Below, piece after piece: positions 1-12,335 of a stretch of 64,000 nt of DNA (positions within the stretch are counted from its first letter, which is position 1; the number at the start of each line of letters is the position of its first letter). The stretch lies in the NCBI GenBank assembly GCA_916613615.1, contig OU744726.1, positions 64,620,987 to 64,684,986 of the forward strand. Direction: 5' to 3'. Both the position numbers and the translations under genes were made by a program. The DNA comes from Steromphala cineraria. Lineage: Eukaryota > Mollusca > Gastropoda > Trochida > Trochidae. A model generated the notes under the pieces. The model saw nothing but the letters and a program-made list of their open reading frames with translations. It did not search any database and had not been told where the DNA came from.

Positions 1-568
1 TCAGAGCATTTAACCTTAAGTCCGTACACGATCCAAAAGATCGTTTATCATTTGTCTTAGTGAACGTCAGCTAAGTGTTCTGTGTGAGAACGTAGCGCCA
101 TTTAAGTGCTATGTTAGTATTCGATGCAATTTTACACTGGAAAGCAAATAGTGGGATGTGTTAAGGTTTGTGCGCCTTTGCGTTGACGTTGCTTGTTGAA
201 CAGAAGTCATGCACCAGTGAGAACTGAGTATTTGATTTACAACTTAGTAAAAACACATCAATCGTTGTTGGGATCGTTTGAATACTATGTGTGGCTGACA
301 TAGGTGAAAGGCAAAATCTCTGTTGACGATCTCGCTGTATGTGAGATAAATCTTAACCCTTTTAATAATTCATAAATATATTTTTTCCAAAATGTTCACT
401 TATACATAAAAGGGGAAATTTGTTATTCTTACATGTCCTTTTTTCTGTATGGAGTTTTGAAAAAATAAAGGGGAAAATATAATTAAATTTTGGGATAATT
501 CTACTACATGTATATCCCAAAGGTATCATCAAAACTAGTATATTTTTCAGCCTATATACCATGTACCA
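1..568. other. Intergenic sequence, no gene seen
   Basis: No reading frame, RNA gene or recognisable repeat could be supported here. The sequence is AT-rich and not repetitive. Confidence 0.4.
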
Positions 569-796
569 TTAGCAACAAAGACCAACCTTTTCAACTTTAG
601 AGTTTTGTAATCCCAGTATTTCCTCAGCACATTTCAGAAGGTAGCCATGATCATGATCTCGAAGTACAGGAGCAGCCCCATGTGATGGAAGATTCCTCCT
701 CCGTTCCTTCTTTCTTCTCTCTCTCCTTGGTGCTGCCTTCATCTTTCTATCTGTCCCTCTGTCACTCAAACAGAAACTGCTGTCCCTCTGTCTCAA
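569..796 (-). other. Possible coding fragment on the minus strand, unrecognised
   Basis: An open frame of 75 codons runs antisense to a pyrimidine-rich tract. The upstream half is arginine/lysine-rich (RRERRKKERRR) and is probably just the complement of the CT-rich stretch. The last 35 codons, containing GYLLKCAEEILGLQNSKVEK before a TAA, look more like ordinary protein and have a more balanced base composition. It could be the end of a last exon, but no convincing acceptor or donor was found and no family is recognised. Confidence 0.2.
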
Positions 797-1249
797 TCTT
801 TGTATTCCTAACTCCTTCTTGGTATGTTTTCAAATTTGTATTACTACTCACTACTCTGTCAATATGTCAAGTATTTGTCTATTTTCTATCCTTGCGTCCG
901 TTTTAAAAATTCTATTACCTCAGTAAATGTTTCCTTGTTGTTACCTTGTACTTTAACTTTTTGTAGAATCAGTTTTTCACTATTTGGGTGTATCAATCAT
1001 TTCTTATCTTTTTTCCAGTATCTATTTCCTTCCTCATGTATCCATCTCCAAAAGTAAGATGACTTTCGAATAAACCAGGATAATGTCTGTATTGAATCAC
1101 CGTATCTGTTTATGTTTGCATTCTTCTTTCATTGCATTATCCATATGGTCTTCAGGCAATTATTCTCTCTTGTTCTGGAAGCCGAATGAATAAGTCTATC
1201 CTTCTTTCACTATCCTTCCGTAGATCACTATTTCCTTCTGCCTCTCAAT

Positions 1250-1745
1250 ATTTCACATTTTCCCTCTATTCTGTATCAAGTACCCCTAACTACATATCCT
1301 GCACTGGAAGATATACTTGAATCAAGATCTCTTGGTCACTGGAAGCTCAGGCTGAATAACTCTTTCCTTCCACTCTATGCTTCTGTCTCTCTATCAACCT
1401 TTCACTTTGATTCTTTCTGTAACACGTATCCCTTACTACATCCTATAGTGGAAGATTTATACTTGAATCAAGGTTTCTTGGATACTTGAAGCTCAAGCTG
1501 GATTACTCTTTCCTTTTACGTTATGCTTTTGTCTCTCTATCAACCTTTCCCTTTGATTCATTATGTATCAAGTATTCCTTACTACATACCCTGTACTGGA
1601 AGATGTATACTTGAATCAAAATCTCTTGGTTACTGGAAGCTCAGGTTTTCCTCCCTTTGATAACTTTTTTCTTCTGTCTCTCTATCAACCTTTTACTTTG
1701 ATTCTTTCTGTATCAAGTATCCCTCTGTCTGTAACTCCATGTCCT
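1250..1745. repeat. Degenerate tandem repeat, about 147-bp unit, roughly 3.3 copies
   Basis: The phrase TATCAAGTA, then CCTTACTACATA, GTACTGGAAGAT, TTGAATCAA and TCTCTATCAACCTTT recurs in the same order from about 1270, 1420, 1565 and, truncated, 1710. The copies differ by substitutions and small indels. No coding potential is shared between them. Confidence 0.6.
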
Positions 1746-1889
1746 CTACTCGAGGCAAGTGTTCGCCCTGGCACAGTCCGTGTTACTGAGAGCTCCGGGT
1801 GGATTGTAGTGTACCTGGTCACGAACCGTAATGAACACTAATCCACGTAGAGACGGGAATACCTGCTCGCCAGAACGCCCAGGTAGCAT
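1746..1889 (-). other. Short GC-richer open frame (47 aa), unrecognised
   Basis: This is a GC-richer island at the edge of the tandem repeat. The minus strand has an ATG-started frame containing VFITVRDQVHYNPPGALSN and ending at TAG. It could be a relic exon or part of a dispersed repeat. No family is recognised, and the length is within what chance allows. Confidence 0.15.
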
Positions 1890-2230
1890 GTATTAACGTA
1901 ATCCCATACAGGTAGTAGTGAGATAAAAGATCAATTAACGGTTGGCAAGATAATTCTAAATATTGTGCTCTTGGTCCCTGTTAAATCAGTTTCTGTTGTA
2001 GGAAATGTGCACTGAGGTTGAAATTGATAATGGACTTGTGATAATGTTTAATGTTTGGTATGTTATGTTTAATGGCATTTTTGGCTTTATATATCATAAT
2101 GTATATCTTCTGTGCTATATGATTTACATTTGATGATATTTTTTTAAATCTGAATATAAAAAATAATTGTCAGTATTAAGTTTCAATTCAGACATTCCAA
2201 TCAGTTTCACTGTTCATACAACCCTATACA

Positions 2231-2584
2231 TTAAAGGGGCAGTAGCACGTTTTTTGATAATTTTATATTTCAAAATTTTCCCTGATAAATGTACGTTAAT
2301 GCTAAATACATTATTTTGACAGTGTCAAAAATCTTATTATACAAGCAAATCATCCGACCGAGGACAAAGTATGAAGATTCACATAAAATCAATGGCGGCC
2401 ATTTTTTGTGAACACCTTTAATTCATTTTCTGTAATAAAAAGGAAACGCATGGCTAAGTTTTACATTATATATTTGAATTATTACTGCTCCATTTAGTTT
2501 AGATACATTATCTGTCAATTGAAACCATTCATTTTCCTGACATCAACTTATATCCCCCCTAAAAACGTGCTACTGCCCCTTTAA
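2231..2584 (+). mobile_element. TTAA-flanked MITE copy 1, full length
   Basis: About 354 bp bounded by TTAA on both sides. The terminal inverted repeats begin AGGGGCAGTAGCACGTTTTT and end with its complement. The interior carries GGCGGCCATTTT. This copy and those at 24193, 39202 and 57857 share one orientation, called + here; the other ten are reversed. A TTAA target site is characteristic of piggyBac-type transposition, so this is probably a non-autonomous piggyBac-like element. No transposase is present. Confidence 0.85.
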
Positions 2585-5500
2585 AGACTCGTTTAAGAAT
2601 GAGTGCTTTTTCAGCTGAATGCGAACCCATGTTAAGGGAGATGTGTATAACAGTGTAAACTTTTCTCCATGGGTCATTAGACACGAAAACTATATATAAT
2701 GGCTTTTAATAATAAATGTAATGTTTATGCAAAGTTAACATAACCATTAGAAAAAATGATCAGACACAATCTATAAAAGTTATCGATGCCAATCATTAAT
2801 TCCTACATTCTCCTAAACATCGTATCAAAACCATTGACATGTCAAATCGTTGTTCGTGACATAACTAAGCACTGGTGTATCGTTCAGTGTTCATAATCCA
2901 CTGGATAATGTTTCTCTAATACACATTAGTGTGGACAAACAACAGCCTTGCCAGCGTATGCTTATGAATAAAGATATATGGCTTATTGAATCACCACTAT
3001 TGATGAAATAGATCATTTTACCATGTTGGCAATGCATCAATTACTCTGGGTCAAACCACGATGCATCCATTACCCTTTGGCATAACCAATGCATCATCTT
3101 CCCTTGCACAAATTACCAATGCATTAACTAATAAGTTTTAGATGACCAATGCGTATTTTACTTATACGCCACTGCATGACTTGACTTCTGTCACGAACAT
3201 AAACTATCTTATACCTTGAAGAACCATTACGTTATTTTCATCATATTTTGTTTGACTTTGATAAGAATTAAAATGGTATAACTCATTATATGAATTCAAA
3301 ATGTCACACATATCCATCCAAATAACATGAATACTTGTTTTCAATAAAATTCTTAAAAGTGTCATATATTTTCACGGATGCCAAATTTATATGTCCAAAT
3401 ACATGGACGCTACATATACAACCATAAAGACTGTAGATCATCGAATTTAAAAAAACTGTCCAATCATCATTGTCTCTACAGAACAAAGGTTTGTTCATAA
3501 TTTTGATCATCATTTATAACAAAATTGTCCATCGGATTGGTAACGGACAATAACTATGGATCTTGATAGAAAGGGTTCATATCTACAATGTATAATATTA
3601 TGTATGTATACATTTTATATTAGTGGTACATGTATGTCGGAGATAATTATGACATTTCCCCAAAGACACAAAGGGTAAAAATTTAGGACTCTTCATATTT
3701 TTATATTTTTTCATACATGCATATGAAATATTTATCTGATTTGTTTGTAAGTAGTAAATACCAAGAACATAATTTAACTCCCCAAAAACATACGCTTCAA
3801 CAGACCGATGTTTGGATAAGAATAGCTTTAGTTAACACTTTACTGTTCATGATATTTGCACTAATTTAAAAACATAAAAGCACAAACTAAGTTTGTTCAG
3901 CTGAACATGCTGAATCTCTTATTCATAGTAATAAATATAAGAAGTACAATGACTAAAACCTTATGTGAAGGAACAGCAATCATTTTCTGAAATGTGTTTA
4001 TCACATTTCTGTAAATGTTTCAGGGAAATTATTTGACGGGCTCTTTTGATCTTTCACATGTTAAAGAATAGAAAGAATGAACATTTGAATTTGTTGTGAT
4101 CAATTCTTGATGAATTAAAGTTAACAATAGCATTCTTTCTGCCTTAACTCTCTTTTATATTGATATCGTTTAAGTACAAAAGTGAATATCAATTCAAAAT
4201 TGCAATTGTAATGTTATCATAACGCCCGATTACAGAATAATTATGAATTAAAGGTTATATATGATGCATTATTTCATGTTTATACGTTTTTGATGTGTTT
4301 ACACGAAGACACCAAGTCTGTTCATCTTCATGTTTTCACACTTACCATTGGTGTTAAGACTAGTCATCCGTTTAGGGAATTCATTACACAGCCAGTTTAA
4401 AATCTTTACGTCTTAATGACAAAGGAGGCAGCTTAGGACAGCTTATTACCCCCACGAGACCACGCCGTATAGACAGGCTTCTGTTTGCAGATAAGTAATC
4501 ACTTCATTAATAGCACCCTATTGTGAGATAAATAGACTGTAGATTGTTTCCCTGCTTATCTGCGTCTCTGTTCTGTAGTAAAAGTCAGATGTAAAACATT
4601 TGGAACGTTATGTAAGGATTTTATGATTCTTTATAGTTCATTATTTCACGCTTCTGTTGCTATACTGCAAGTTCTGTTATAAAAGTATTTGAGTGTATTC
4701 AAAAGTTTGTTTTAATTGTTTCTCTTTTTATCATTTTCAGCTATTGAACGATTCTTTAAAAGCAACGTGACTCAAATGTCAATTTCGTTTATCTTTTGTA
4801 AATCTGATTTGATTTATGACTCTTTTGTGACATTCACAATGCTTCCCAAAAAGGGAATTCTTTATCTTGCAATATCAGAGACATTAGATGGAGGTGTCCT
4901 TAAGTGCATTTTTAGTTAATGTTCATAAATCATATATTCTGACATCAAGAAAGGTCAATCACAATGATATGTTATTTCATATGCGATTTCTGAAAGGTTA
5001 AAAATCATATTCAAGGATATGCCAAACATTGTCTTAATTAATTCTTTCTTATGATTTTGTGGCATTTCATGACTCATTGTTAAAAAGACAATTTGTTAGA
5101 GTATGATTCAATGTTTAAAACGTTGAGTGAAAGGGTCGTTGAGTCTCTTTCTAAACCTTTTAATTTCATTATTTATTATTATTTTGTGTCATTCAAGACA
5201 AAATCCTACACATTAAAATAAATCAATTTGAAATGATTTGAGTACAGTGAACTGAAAAGTTCAAAATACTACATTGTCATGTTTCATTCTCAGTTATTAA
5301 TTCTGATAAAAATGATTTTTTTCTTGACAAATTCTTTAAGATCAAAACGTTGTTGACATGATGCATATGTCAGTTAATATACTAGTCATATTAAACGTGG
5401 GATTCTAAAATAGGACGCCAAACTGGTCGAAAAACTGTTTCACATAACCAGTTCTTTCACGATGATTAGGATTTTGTAAAATAGGCTTTCAAAGCAGATT

Positions 5501-5631
5501 TATAAATTTCTTACACTGAAACGCAATTTCAGAGAACTAGAAATTGTACCACTGTTAAGCTTATTTGATATTCGACACCATGTTTAACTTTACAATTAAT
5601 GCTATGTCGAAAATTAATTAACGCAGCATTG
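2585..5631. other. AT-rich noncoding stretch
   Basis: No gene is supported. At 3020-3180 the word AATGCAT/GATGCAT recurs about every 35 bp, often preceded by ACCA, and looks like a decayed short tandem repeat. The small frames at 3304 and 4716 have no coding character. Confidence 0.4.
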
Positions 5632-5801
5632 TTACGTTTGGGTCCATATTTGCTTTAATACACTTTCTTTTAGTTTTTCAAGTCGAGCCTTGAGCGAACT
5701 GAGATCCCACACCCTGTGATGGCACAACGCCAGCACTGACTGTACCAAAGGCTTACGAACACGTCCCCCAGGCCTCGCCAAATTGTAGATTTTATCGTAA
5801 T
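5632..5801 (-). CDS. Probable last coding exon of an unrecognised minus-strand gene
   Basis: Read on the minus strand, an acceptor (TACATTTTAG) at 5802-5810 is followed by an open frame of 56 codons that starts in phase 1 and stops at TAA. The translation contains YDKIYNLARPGGRVRKPLVQ, then LALCHHRVWDLSSLKARLEK, and ends KQIWTQT. The composition is unlike the AT-rich surroundings, with a basic helical C-terminus. The family is not recognised. It may belong with the minus-strand exons at 10446-10540 and 28703-28832. The phase does not join directly to 10446-10540 (which leaves phase 0), so at least one further exon would be needed; a weak candidate at 6435-6483 has the right phases. Confidence 0.45.
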
Positions 5802-7105
5802 CTAAAATGTACAGATTGTCATTTCATTTGCAATGTTCGATTACTTAAAATAATTTCTTTTTATTTCATTCAAAAAGAGCCTTTAATTTCTGATATAAGA
5901 AGCAACCAAGTATAAAGGTTTCGGAAATATGAATGCAAATATATATGTCAATAAGTCCGGGAGATTGAATTGAGAAAACTAACACTGTGCATAAGCTTCT
6001 TGGGGCTGAATCAATCTAAAAACTATTTGCTGTTTCTGCAGGACCATTAAGGAAACCTGGACTCCTTTAAAGATCCATATTCAAACTGTAGTGAATTTCA
6101 ATATTTCTGAAAGTACTTTTACTGTATCCGTTGTAATTTAGCAATAATTTGAGACCAACCTTGGTAAAATCAGATCATTATTCATTAAATAAGAGACAAT
6201 TTGCCAAAATGACCGAAACGGCAGCCACGGCATGTCGACATGAAGGCGAATCAAGTGTTGCCATCTCACAATTGCATTTTCAAATATACGTTTGGAAGCC
6301 GTCATTTTGGCGCACGACTAGACTTTCTTTTTCTCCCATTCAGGTATTGTTTGCAGCCCAAGTTGATACACATCGGACGCAATTGCGGTAACTGAGATGC
6401 GGTGTAAATCCTACACACATAATGGTGACTTCACCGAAAGCGAGTTCGTTAAATGCTATGGCACTTTTGCAGAGGGTACTGTACTTTGGACGTCGAATTA
6501 AGTATTTTTGTTGTTGATTAAGACATACATATATGATATGAAACCTTCGACGAAAGATTTCGCCACCGAGTAACGTATTTATTTTCTAGATAGCTAAAAT
6601 CCATCACGAAACGCATGCAAGTATGACGATGGGGCTTTAAATATCTTATCGACAAAGAGAACATTGGGGTGAAGTGTTAGAGTGTTTCTTCTAGTCTATT
6701 AAGCGGTAGTCGGCTAGAGTAATTGATGTCACTTATTCAACTAGCAGGTCATTAGTAAGGCACGTTCATCAATCAAGCACGCCGTGATCAATACAATTGG
6801 TTTGTTGGACGCAGTCTGACTTCAGGGGCTATTTTTTCCTCGGAATTAACTTCCTGTGAGAATGGTCAGACGATCGACGATTACTCTCTTGGGTACCTAA
6901 ACCATTTAAAGGGGGAATACAATACTTGGGAAGCAGTTCAGATAAAATATATATTGTACAGTATAAACAATAAATCTTTACATTTCGTCTGATATGCTTT
7001 TTACCTCCCAAATTGTTTATTTCCAAGCTGGTTTTGAATTCAAAGCTCATTGTTTTGAGGTTATGATCCTATGTCATATCGGTTTGATTTGGAATCACTC
7101 GTATT
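5802..7105. other. No supported gene; GC-richer patch at 6200-6490
   Basis: The patch 6200-6490 has higher GC than its flanks and several short open frames on both strands, including a 34-residue plus-strand frame from 6396. None has a convincing pair of splice sites. Part of it (6435-6483, minus) would fit the phase of a missing exon of the minus-strand gene, but its acceptor is purine-rich and weak. Confidence 0.25.
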
Positions 7106-7205
7106 TCCTATGGTACCCGATGAGGGTGTGTGGTTCATAGCTGGATTCGAACTCATCTCAAGCAATGAGTGTCCGTCGAACCTGCCGTTCAGCCCCTACA
7201 GCTTG
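7106..7205 (-). mobile_element. tRNA-derived SINE remnant
   Basis: On the minus strand GGCTGAACGG resembles a pol III A box, and about 35 bases later GAGTTCGAATCC matches a B box (consensus GGTTCGANTCC). Spacing and order fit a tRNA-like SINE head. There is no complete cloverleaf with a paired acceptor stem, so it is not called as a tRNA gene. Confidence 0.45.
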
Positions 7206-7454
7206 ACTTGAAAGAGTGAAACTTGTTTTTTTCATTAAAACTATTCTGTATGATGTTTAATAGTACATTTACCACGACATTAGCAGCCTGTTCAAATTGA
7301 TTCTCCCAATTAATGCTGTCAGTGTACTAATTAACGAACATCCTCGTGTCATTTCCTTATGTGTGATTCTGTTATTTGTGGCTGAAGATTAAATCAACAT
7401 GCGTGTTTGAAGTGAAAACAACGGTAATATAACAGGAACCTGAAGCAATTATGC

Positions 7455-7690
7455 AAGTATCGATAAATATCGATTATCGTTGTTAAATCCATACTTATTA
7501 ACGATTAGGTCTTTTGAAGGGAAGCCACAAGTTTTGATAGCACAGTACAATCAAAATCACCACAGAGACTTGAAGTATCGATAGTTATCGATTACCGTGT
7601 AAAATCTATATTTATTGACGAGAAGGGCAAGCGGGGTTTGATAAGGAGCTACAACGCCTGGATGGTTTGAGCAAGCGTGAATAAAGTTAA
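7455..7690. repeat. Diverged tandem duplication (about 117 bp) with TATCGAT motifs
   Basis: AAGTATCGATAAATATCGAT at 7455 is echoed by AAGTATCGATAGTTATCGAT at 7573, with similar following text in each copy. TATCGATA-type palindromes recur at 7697. The same 8-mer is the DREF site of Drosophila; relevance in a mollusc is unknown. Confidence 0.45.
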
Positions 7691-9340
7691 GGCCTTATCG
7701 ATAAAGCGATACATTACATTGACAGTTGGCGAGTTATGTCCTCTGTGCACGTAATGCGAAGATTAAGATTTACATAAAGATATATTCTGACAAATCGTCT
7801 GTGTTATGATGCTAGATTGCCTTCCAGTTGAAAGATAAAGACAAACAACTTTTTAAAAATATATTTTGATGAGTAAATTCATATAAATCGAATTTATAGT
7901 CGGGAAATGAATAGACATAGGCAAGTTAGTTTGTTATGTATCGATTGACGTTTATTGCCTTTCTGTTAATTGAATAAACAAAAACGATTTTTGTAAGAAA
8001 TATGGTTTTTAAAATTTGAAAACTTTGAAACACGTTGAGTAGGATTGGGGAGGGAGGATAAACCAGTTTTTTAAATGACTCAAAGAAACGATTTCAATTG
8101 AATTTGGGTAGATTGATTAGTGCATGTATTATGAAAAACCGAGCGTGATTTAATAGTCAGCGCTGTGTTAGTGGTGGTTATTTAAAATATCAAAGCTAAC
8201 AATATCTGTATATAATGTAGTACATTTATATATTTTTTGTCAATGACATAGTCAATTTATATTCCATATTTCATATACATTTATAGTGATTTTTGTATCA
8301 AAAAGATCTTATTTGGTCCATGGATAAAACATATTACCGTTTCTTTATTATTTAATATAGTTCATGACAACGTATGGCTGTATCAAAATGGTTGACCAAC
8401 ATCATAACCGAATCAAGTGATTAACAGATTTTTCCAAATCCATTAACCTGATATGTATGAAAGAACTATCTTCCATGTTTTCTACTTTCAATCGAAACTT
8501 GAAGGTTGCAGGTCCATAAATAGTTTTTCAGCCATAGTGCAAATTCGTAAAATAGTCAAACAAATGGGGATATTTAATCTCTATCATTTGATGGCCGAGA
8601 GGACAAGGTGTGAATTGATGCAAGGGAAGCAACTCCTGTAAACTCAATAATCCCTACTATTACTTGAAGCGCCCATAAAAGACTCGTTTACAATTCGAAA
8701 AGATGTGAGGGAGTTGTTGTGCAGCGTAGCATGGGCATTAATTTTGCCAAAAGCCGCACGAAATTGAGAACATTTATAAACATAAATATACCATTAAACG
8801 ACAATTGAATAACTGATGTCGAAACTATCAAATTTAATCTGAAATTCGTATCATTCCCTTCCATTCTACCTCTAAGAAATAGCTTTCCCTATGTAAACAT
8901 TTTCTTCGTCTTCAGTGCACTTCAAATATGAGGCCGGAAGGTCAACAGCCAAAATAAACATCGCACACTCCAAATCAATTAAAGCTTTATTTCTATTTAC
9001 TTAATGGTTCGAGTCAGTTTTTCAAGACGTTTCACCTACAATGAATATTGTTATGGTTTTATAACTGAAATCTGATATTAAGAGGCACTTGAATCTTGAT
9101 AGAAAAATTGTGTTCTAAATTGACCTTTTGGGTGGTCATAAGCTTTCACTTAAGCAACCAAACATGTTTTTATTTACTTTAAAGTATTACGTTTACTTTC
9201 GTCTTTCAAAACACTGTTGAACGATTGTCGTGAACGATAAGAAGATACAGCCAAGTTCAATAGTGGTTTATGACGAATGAAGATGCATCCCAAAAGTTTG
9301 TTCACCAACAAGTCAATAGAAGGGCACATATAAAGAGACT
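7691..9340. other. AT-rich noncoding stretch
   Basis: No gene is supported. Near 8640-8790 the minus strand is open for about 49 codons, but there is no splice acceptor upstream and no recognisable similarity. Confidence 0.35.
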
Positions 9341-9925
9341 TGCCAATGAATCGTAACTAACATAATATTCATATCTTTCATTTCATATCACTTTGTTTTA
9401 TTACTACATGTATATTTACTTTCAATGGTCACAATAAGGTCATTCTTTTAAAACAAATTTAAGGTTAGGTGACTCATAACACGATTTCACATCCAAAGGA
9501 AAAGAGATGAAAGAGATTAATTAATAGAAAATTCAGAATTATATTAAAACCAAATTCAAAAGAACTTATAGGAAAAAGAAGTCTAGAAATTACAAGCCTG
9601 GAATCAGTCATCTGCACCAGATTTGCCGATGAATCGTACGATGCATTAACTAACATAATACTCATATCTTTCGTTTCAGAACAGATATCACTGTGTTTCG
9701 TTAGTTTATTTATTTTCAATGGTCAAAATAGATCACTCTTCTAAACCAAACTCAAGGGAAGGTCACTCATAACAAAATTCACATCCGAAGGAAATGCAAT
9801 GATAGAGGTCAATTAATAGAAAATTCAGAATTATATTAAAACCAAGTTCAAAAGGGAACTTTTTGGAGGGGAAATAAGTCTAGAAAGTACAAGCCTGGTG
9901 TCAGTCATCTGTACCAGAACTGACT
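9341..9925. repeat. Direct tandem duplication, two units of about 290 bp
   Basis: The text from GCCAATGAATCGTA at 9341 to the run ending GTCATCTGCACCAG near 9618 is repeated from GCCGATGAATCGTACGATG at about 9625 to 9915. The shared core TTAATTAATAGAAAATTCAG/TCAATTAATAGAAAATTCAG and CAAGCCTGG...CAGTCATCTG are nearly identical. Divergence is moderate, so it is not a recent event. Confidence 0.7.
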
Positions 9926-10445
9926 CTCAAGGCTGGCTTTACATCGAAACACCGACATTAACTGTTCTACATTTTAAAAGATAACAGGGGGCTCGTAAAA
10001 TGATGAAAAAAAAAAAGTTTCTCGTCTAAACAATTAGTTACTTGCAAATATAACGTCTTTTGAGTGACATAAACCATATTATTTTTAGATACATCAACAT
10101 GTCTTGCTGGCAACAGCCCTGGGAAACTACAAGTTTTTCGAACAATTTAAGTTCCAAAAACTGTAATCAATTAATATAACAATAATATTTGTTTACACAA
10201 TTTATTTCATAATTTTATTTTTTACACTATTGTTTACTTGTGCATGCATTGCAACTGCAAAATGAACACGAACAAATATATATATATATTTATACACATA
10301 ATGACATCTACTTCCAAAACAACGTTCAAAGGCTGTGACTGTTGTTCGGACAACTGTTGGCCATGTTAACCGGATGCACTCGTTCGGAGAGTTAAAAAGT
10401 GTCGTTTAGTAATAAATTGTGAGTAATAAGTACAAATGTACTTAC

Positions 10446-10540
10446 CAATGCCCTCCGTCCATTGTTTCTGAGCGAGGGTAGTTTGCCGTAAGCCCGGGGG
10501 ATACCCTGAGAACGTGGGGTGGGGCGAAACACGGAGTGAT
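10446..10540 (-). CDS. Probable internal coding exon of an unrecognised minus-strand gene
   Basis: On the minus strand a good acceptor (TTCTATTTACAG) precedes 95 bases of GC-rich open frame and is followed by a strong donor (G|GTAAGTAC). Read from phase 1 the segment gives HSVFRPTPRSQGIPRAYGKL, then PSLRNNGRRAL, ending in phase 0. The entry phase matches the exit phase of the first exon at 28703-28832, so the two could join directly or through 36 bases at 27499-27534. Proline/arginine-rich; no domain is recognised. Confidence 0.45.
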
Positions 10541-11433
10541 CTGTAAATAGAATTCGAAGGATTCTTATGGTAAATGAAACATTGGCTGGTCTTAAAAATG
10601 GAATAATTTACAGGAAATACAACGCTATTTTGAAAGAGCGATCTTGTTTCTTCAATAACACCTGTACAAACTCACAATAATTTGTGTATAGTAATGTTTT
10701 TGCTTTCGTACTTTGTTAACTGTTTGCTGCTTTTAACAACTATGTAAAAGGCAACGACGTACTTTTTAATGAAACAAGCGTTCCGAATTCTAGTATTGAT
10801 GTATATTCATATATCAAGTTAAATAAAATTAGTTTGCAAGGCACATGTTTGCAGAAAATGCACATTCATTTAGTTTTTTTTTTTGATAATTGGCGTGGTT
10901 CGATAGGCGATGAGGAGATAGATAAGGGGTGACATTAAATTGCTTTATTACGTTTAAACGTTGAAGATTATTACTTCAGTAACGTTTTTAAAACAAAGCA
11001 GGTACAACACAAAACGAATGTTGGAAAGGGGACAGTAAAATGAAAAGTGTCGCACGTTTGTCTCAGTAATAGGCGCAATAAAGCTAACGGTTCATAATGG
11101 ATCACCCTGTAAAACGTCTGAGGTGACATTTGCACCAGTGCACATATTAAATAATGACACGAGTTTTGCTTCCCAGGAGCCACAATTTTAAACTTCGTAT
11201 GTCTGACTATATATTATTTGACGCAGTATTCAAATTGTTAAGAAGTCAAAAGCCACCCAAATCCTGGACATATTGATTGAAGTTTCCTAATCGTATTCAT
11301 AATTTATAACCCTTTCATTACAAATATATTTCAATATTTCAAAGCTAACAATGAACGAAAACCTCGACTTTCACTATCTTCAAAGTAATATTACTTGTAT
11401 CTGAGATTAATGTGACAGCCGTTAACTTTAGAT

Positions 11434-11693
11434 TTAAAGGGGCAGTAGCACGTTTTTAGGAGGAATATAAGGTGATGTGATCAGGAAAATAAAAATTAAT
11501 GGTTCTAATTGAAAGACAATGAATTTAAACTAAATTGAGCAGTAATAATTCAAATTTATAATGTAAAGTTTATCCATGCGATTCCGTTTTCTTACACAAA
11601 ATGAATTAAAGGTGTTCACACACAATTGTCGCCATGTGAATCTTCATACTTTATCCTCTGACTATGGATGATTGGCTTGTGTAAAGAGATTTT
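11434..11693 (-). mobile_element. TTAA MITE copy 2, right end missing
   Basis: It has the left TTAA and terminal repeat (AAAGGGGCAGTAGCACG) and most of the interior, then breaks off after the segment GATTGGCTTGTGTAAAGAGA. The distal inverted repeat is absent. The interior also lacks the usual GGCCGCCAATGGATT phrase. Confidence 0.8.
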
Positions 11694-12164
11694 TAAACAT
11701 GAAAAGAGGAGAGAGACTTGTAATGTCTTGAAATAACAACTTTGTAGTATAAATAGCATTTTCTGCTTGTGTGTCCTTTTTATGATGATTTACGTAGAAA
11801 ATACTATAAAGAGTTATACTATGATCACCAATCTTAAGACTTTTTCTCGTACTTTAAAACTGTAAAACATTGGTTTAAATTCAGAATCTTGCAATGTTTA
11901 TATACCACGCATATAAAATCAGATAAAAGAAGTAAGAATGGAGAAAACAATTTAACCCTTAAAAGGTCACAAATGGAAGAATGAGGCATTGTCAATAACC
12001 CTTCTTTATATACATGTACTTCATTTTGATCATACATGTTTGATTTCAGATGAAAATAGCCCACTTTTGATAAGATAACTATTTCAATATCGCTGGTAAA
12101 ATGAAGCCATATTGACAAGTGTGGTCATTATCGCAAGTAACACACAATCAGCTTGTCATATATC

Positions 12165-12335
12165 CTTTAAAACTCAGGTAAACTCCGACAAGTGACGATT
12201 CTACCTTTCAGCAGGTATCAAAGTGACTGATTAATCCAGGTAAACGCGCAATGCAATACCCCACACGTTACCTGTGTACCAATACTCGGACAGGTAGCGT
12301 TGTGTGAAATATAATACCTGACATTACCTGTCATA
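12165..12335. other. Cluster of CAGGTA/TACCTG words in noncoding DNA
   Basis: At least six CAGGTA, CAGGTAA or TACCTG words lie within 170 bases. Similar clusters occur at 27435-27505 and 28360-28455. No gene model uses them. They could be E-box-like binding sites or decayed repeats; nothing in the sequence decides. Confidence 0.25.

Noticed and set aside
7190..7335. Minus-strand open frame of 46 codons (YTDSINWENQFEQAANVV onward)
   Set aside because: It reads like protein and has a GTAAAT donor candidate, but the acceptor is weak, a SINE adjoins it, the phases fit no model and the length is within chance.
10081..10170. Plus-strand segment after TATTTTTAG that is open in two frames
   Set aside because: Only about 26 codons in either frame, no partner exon and no domain.
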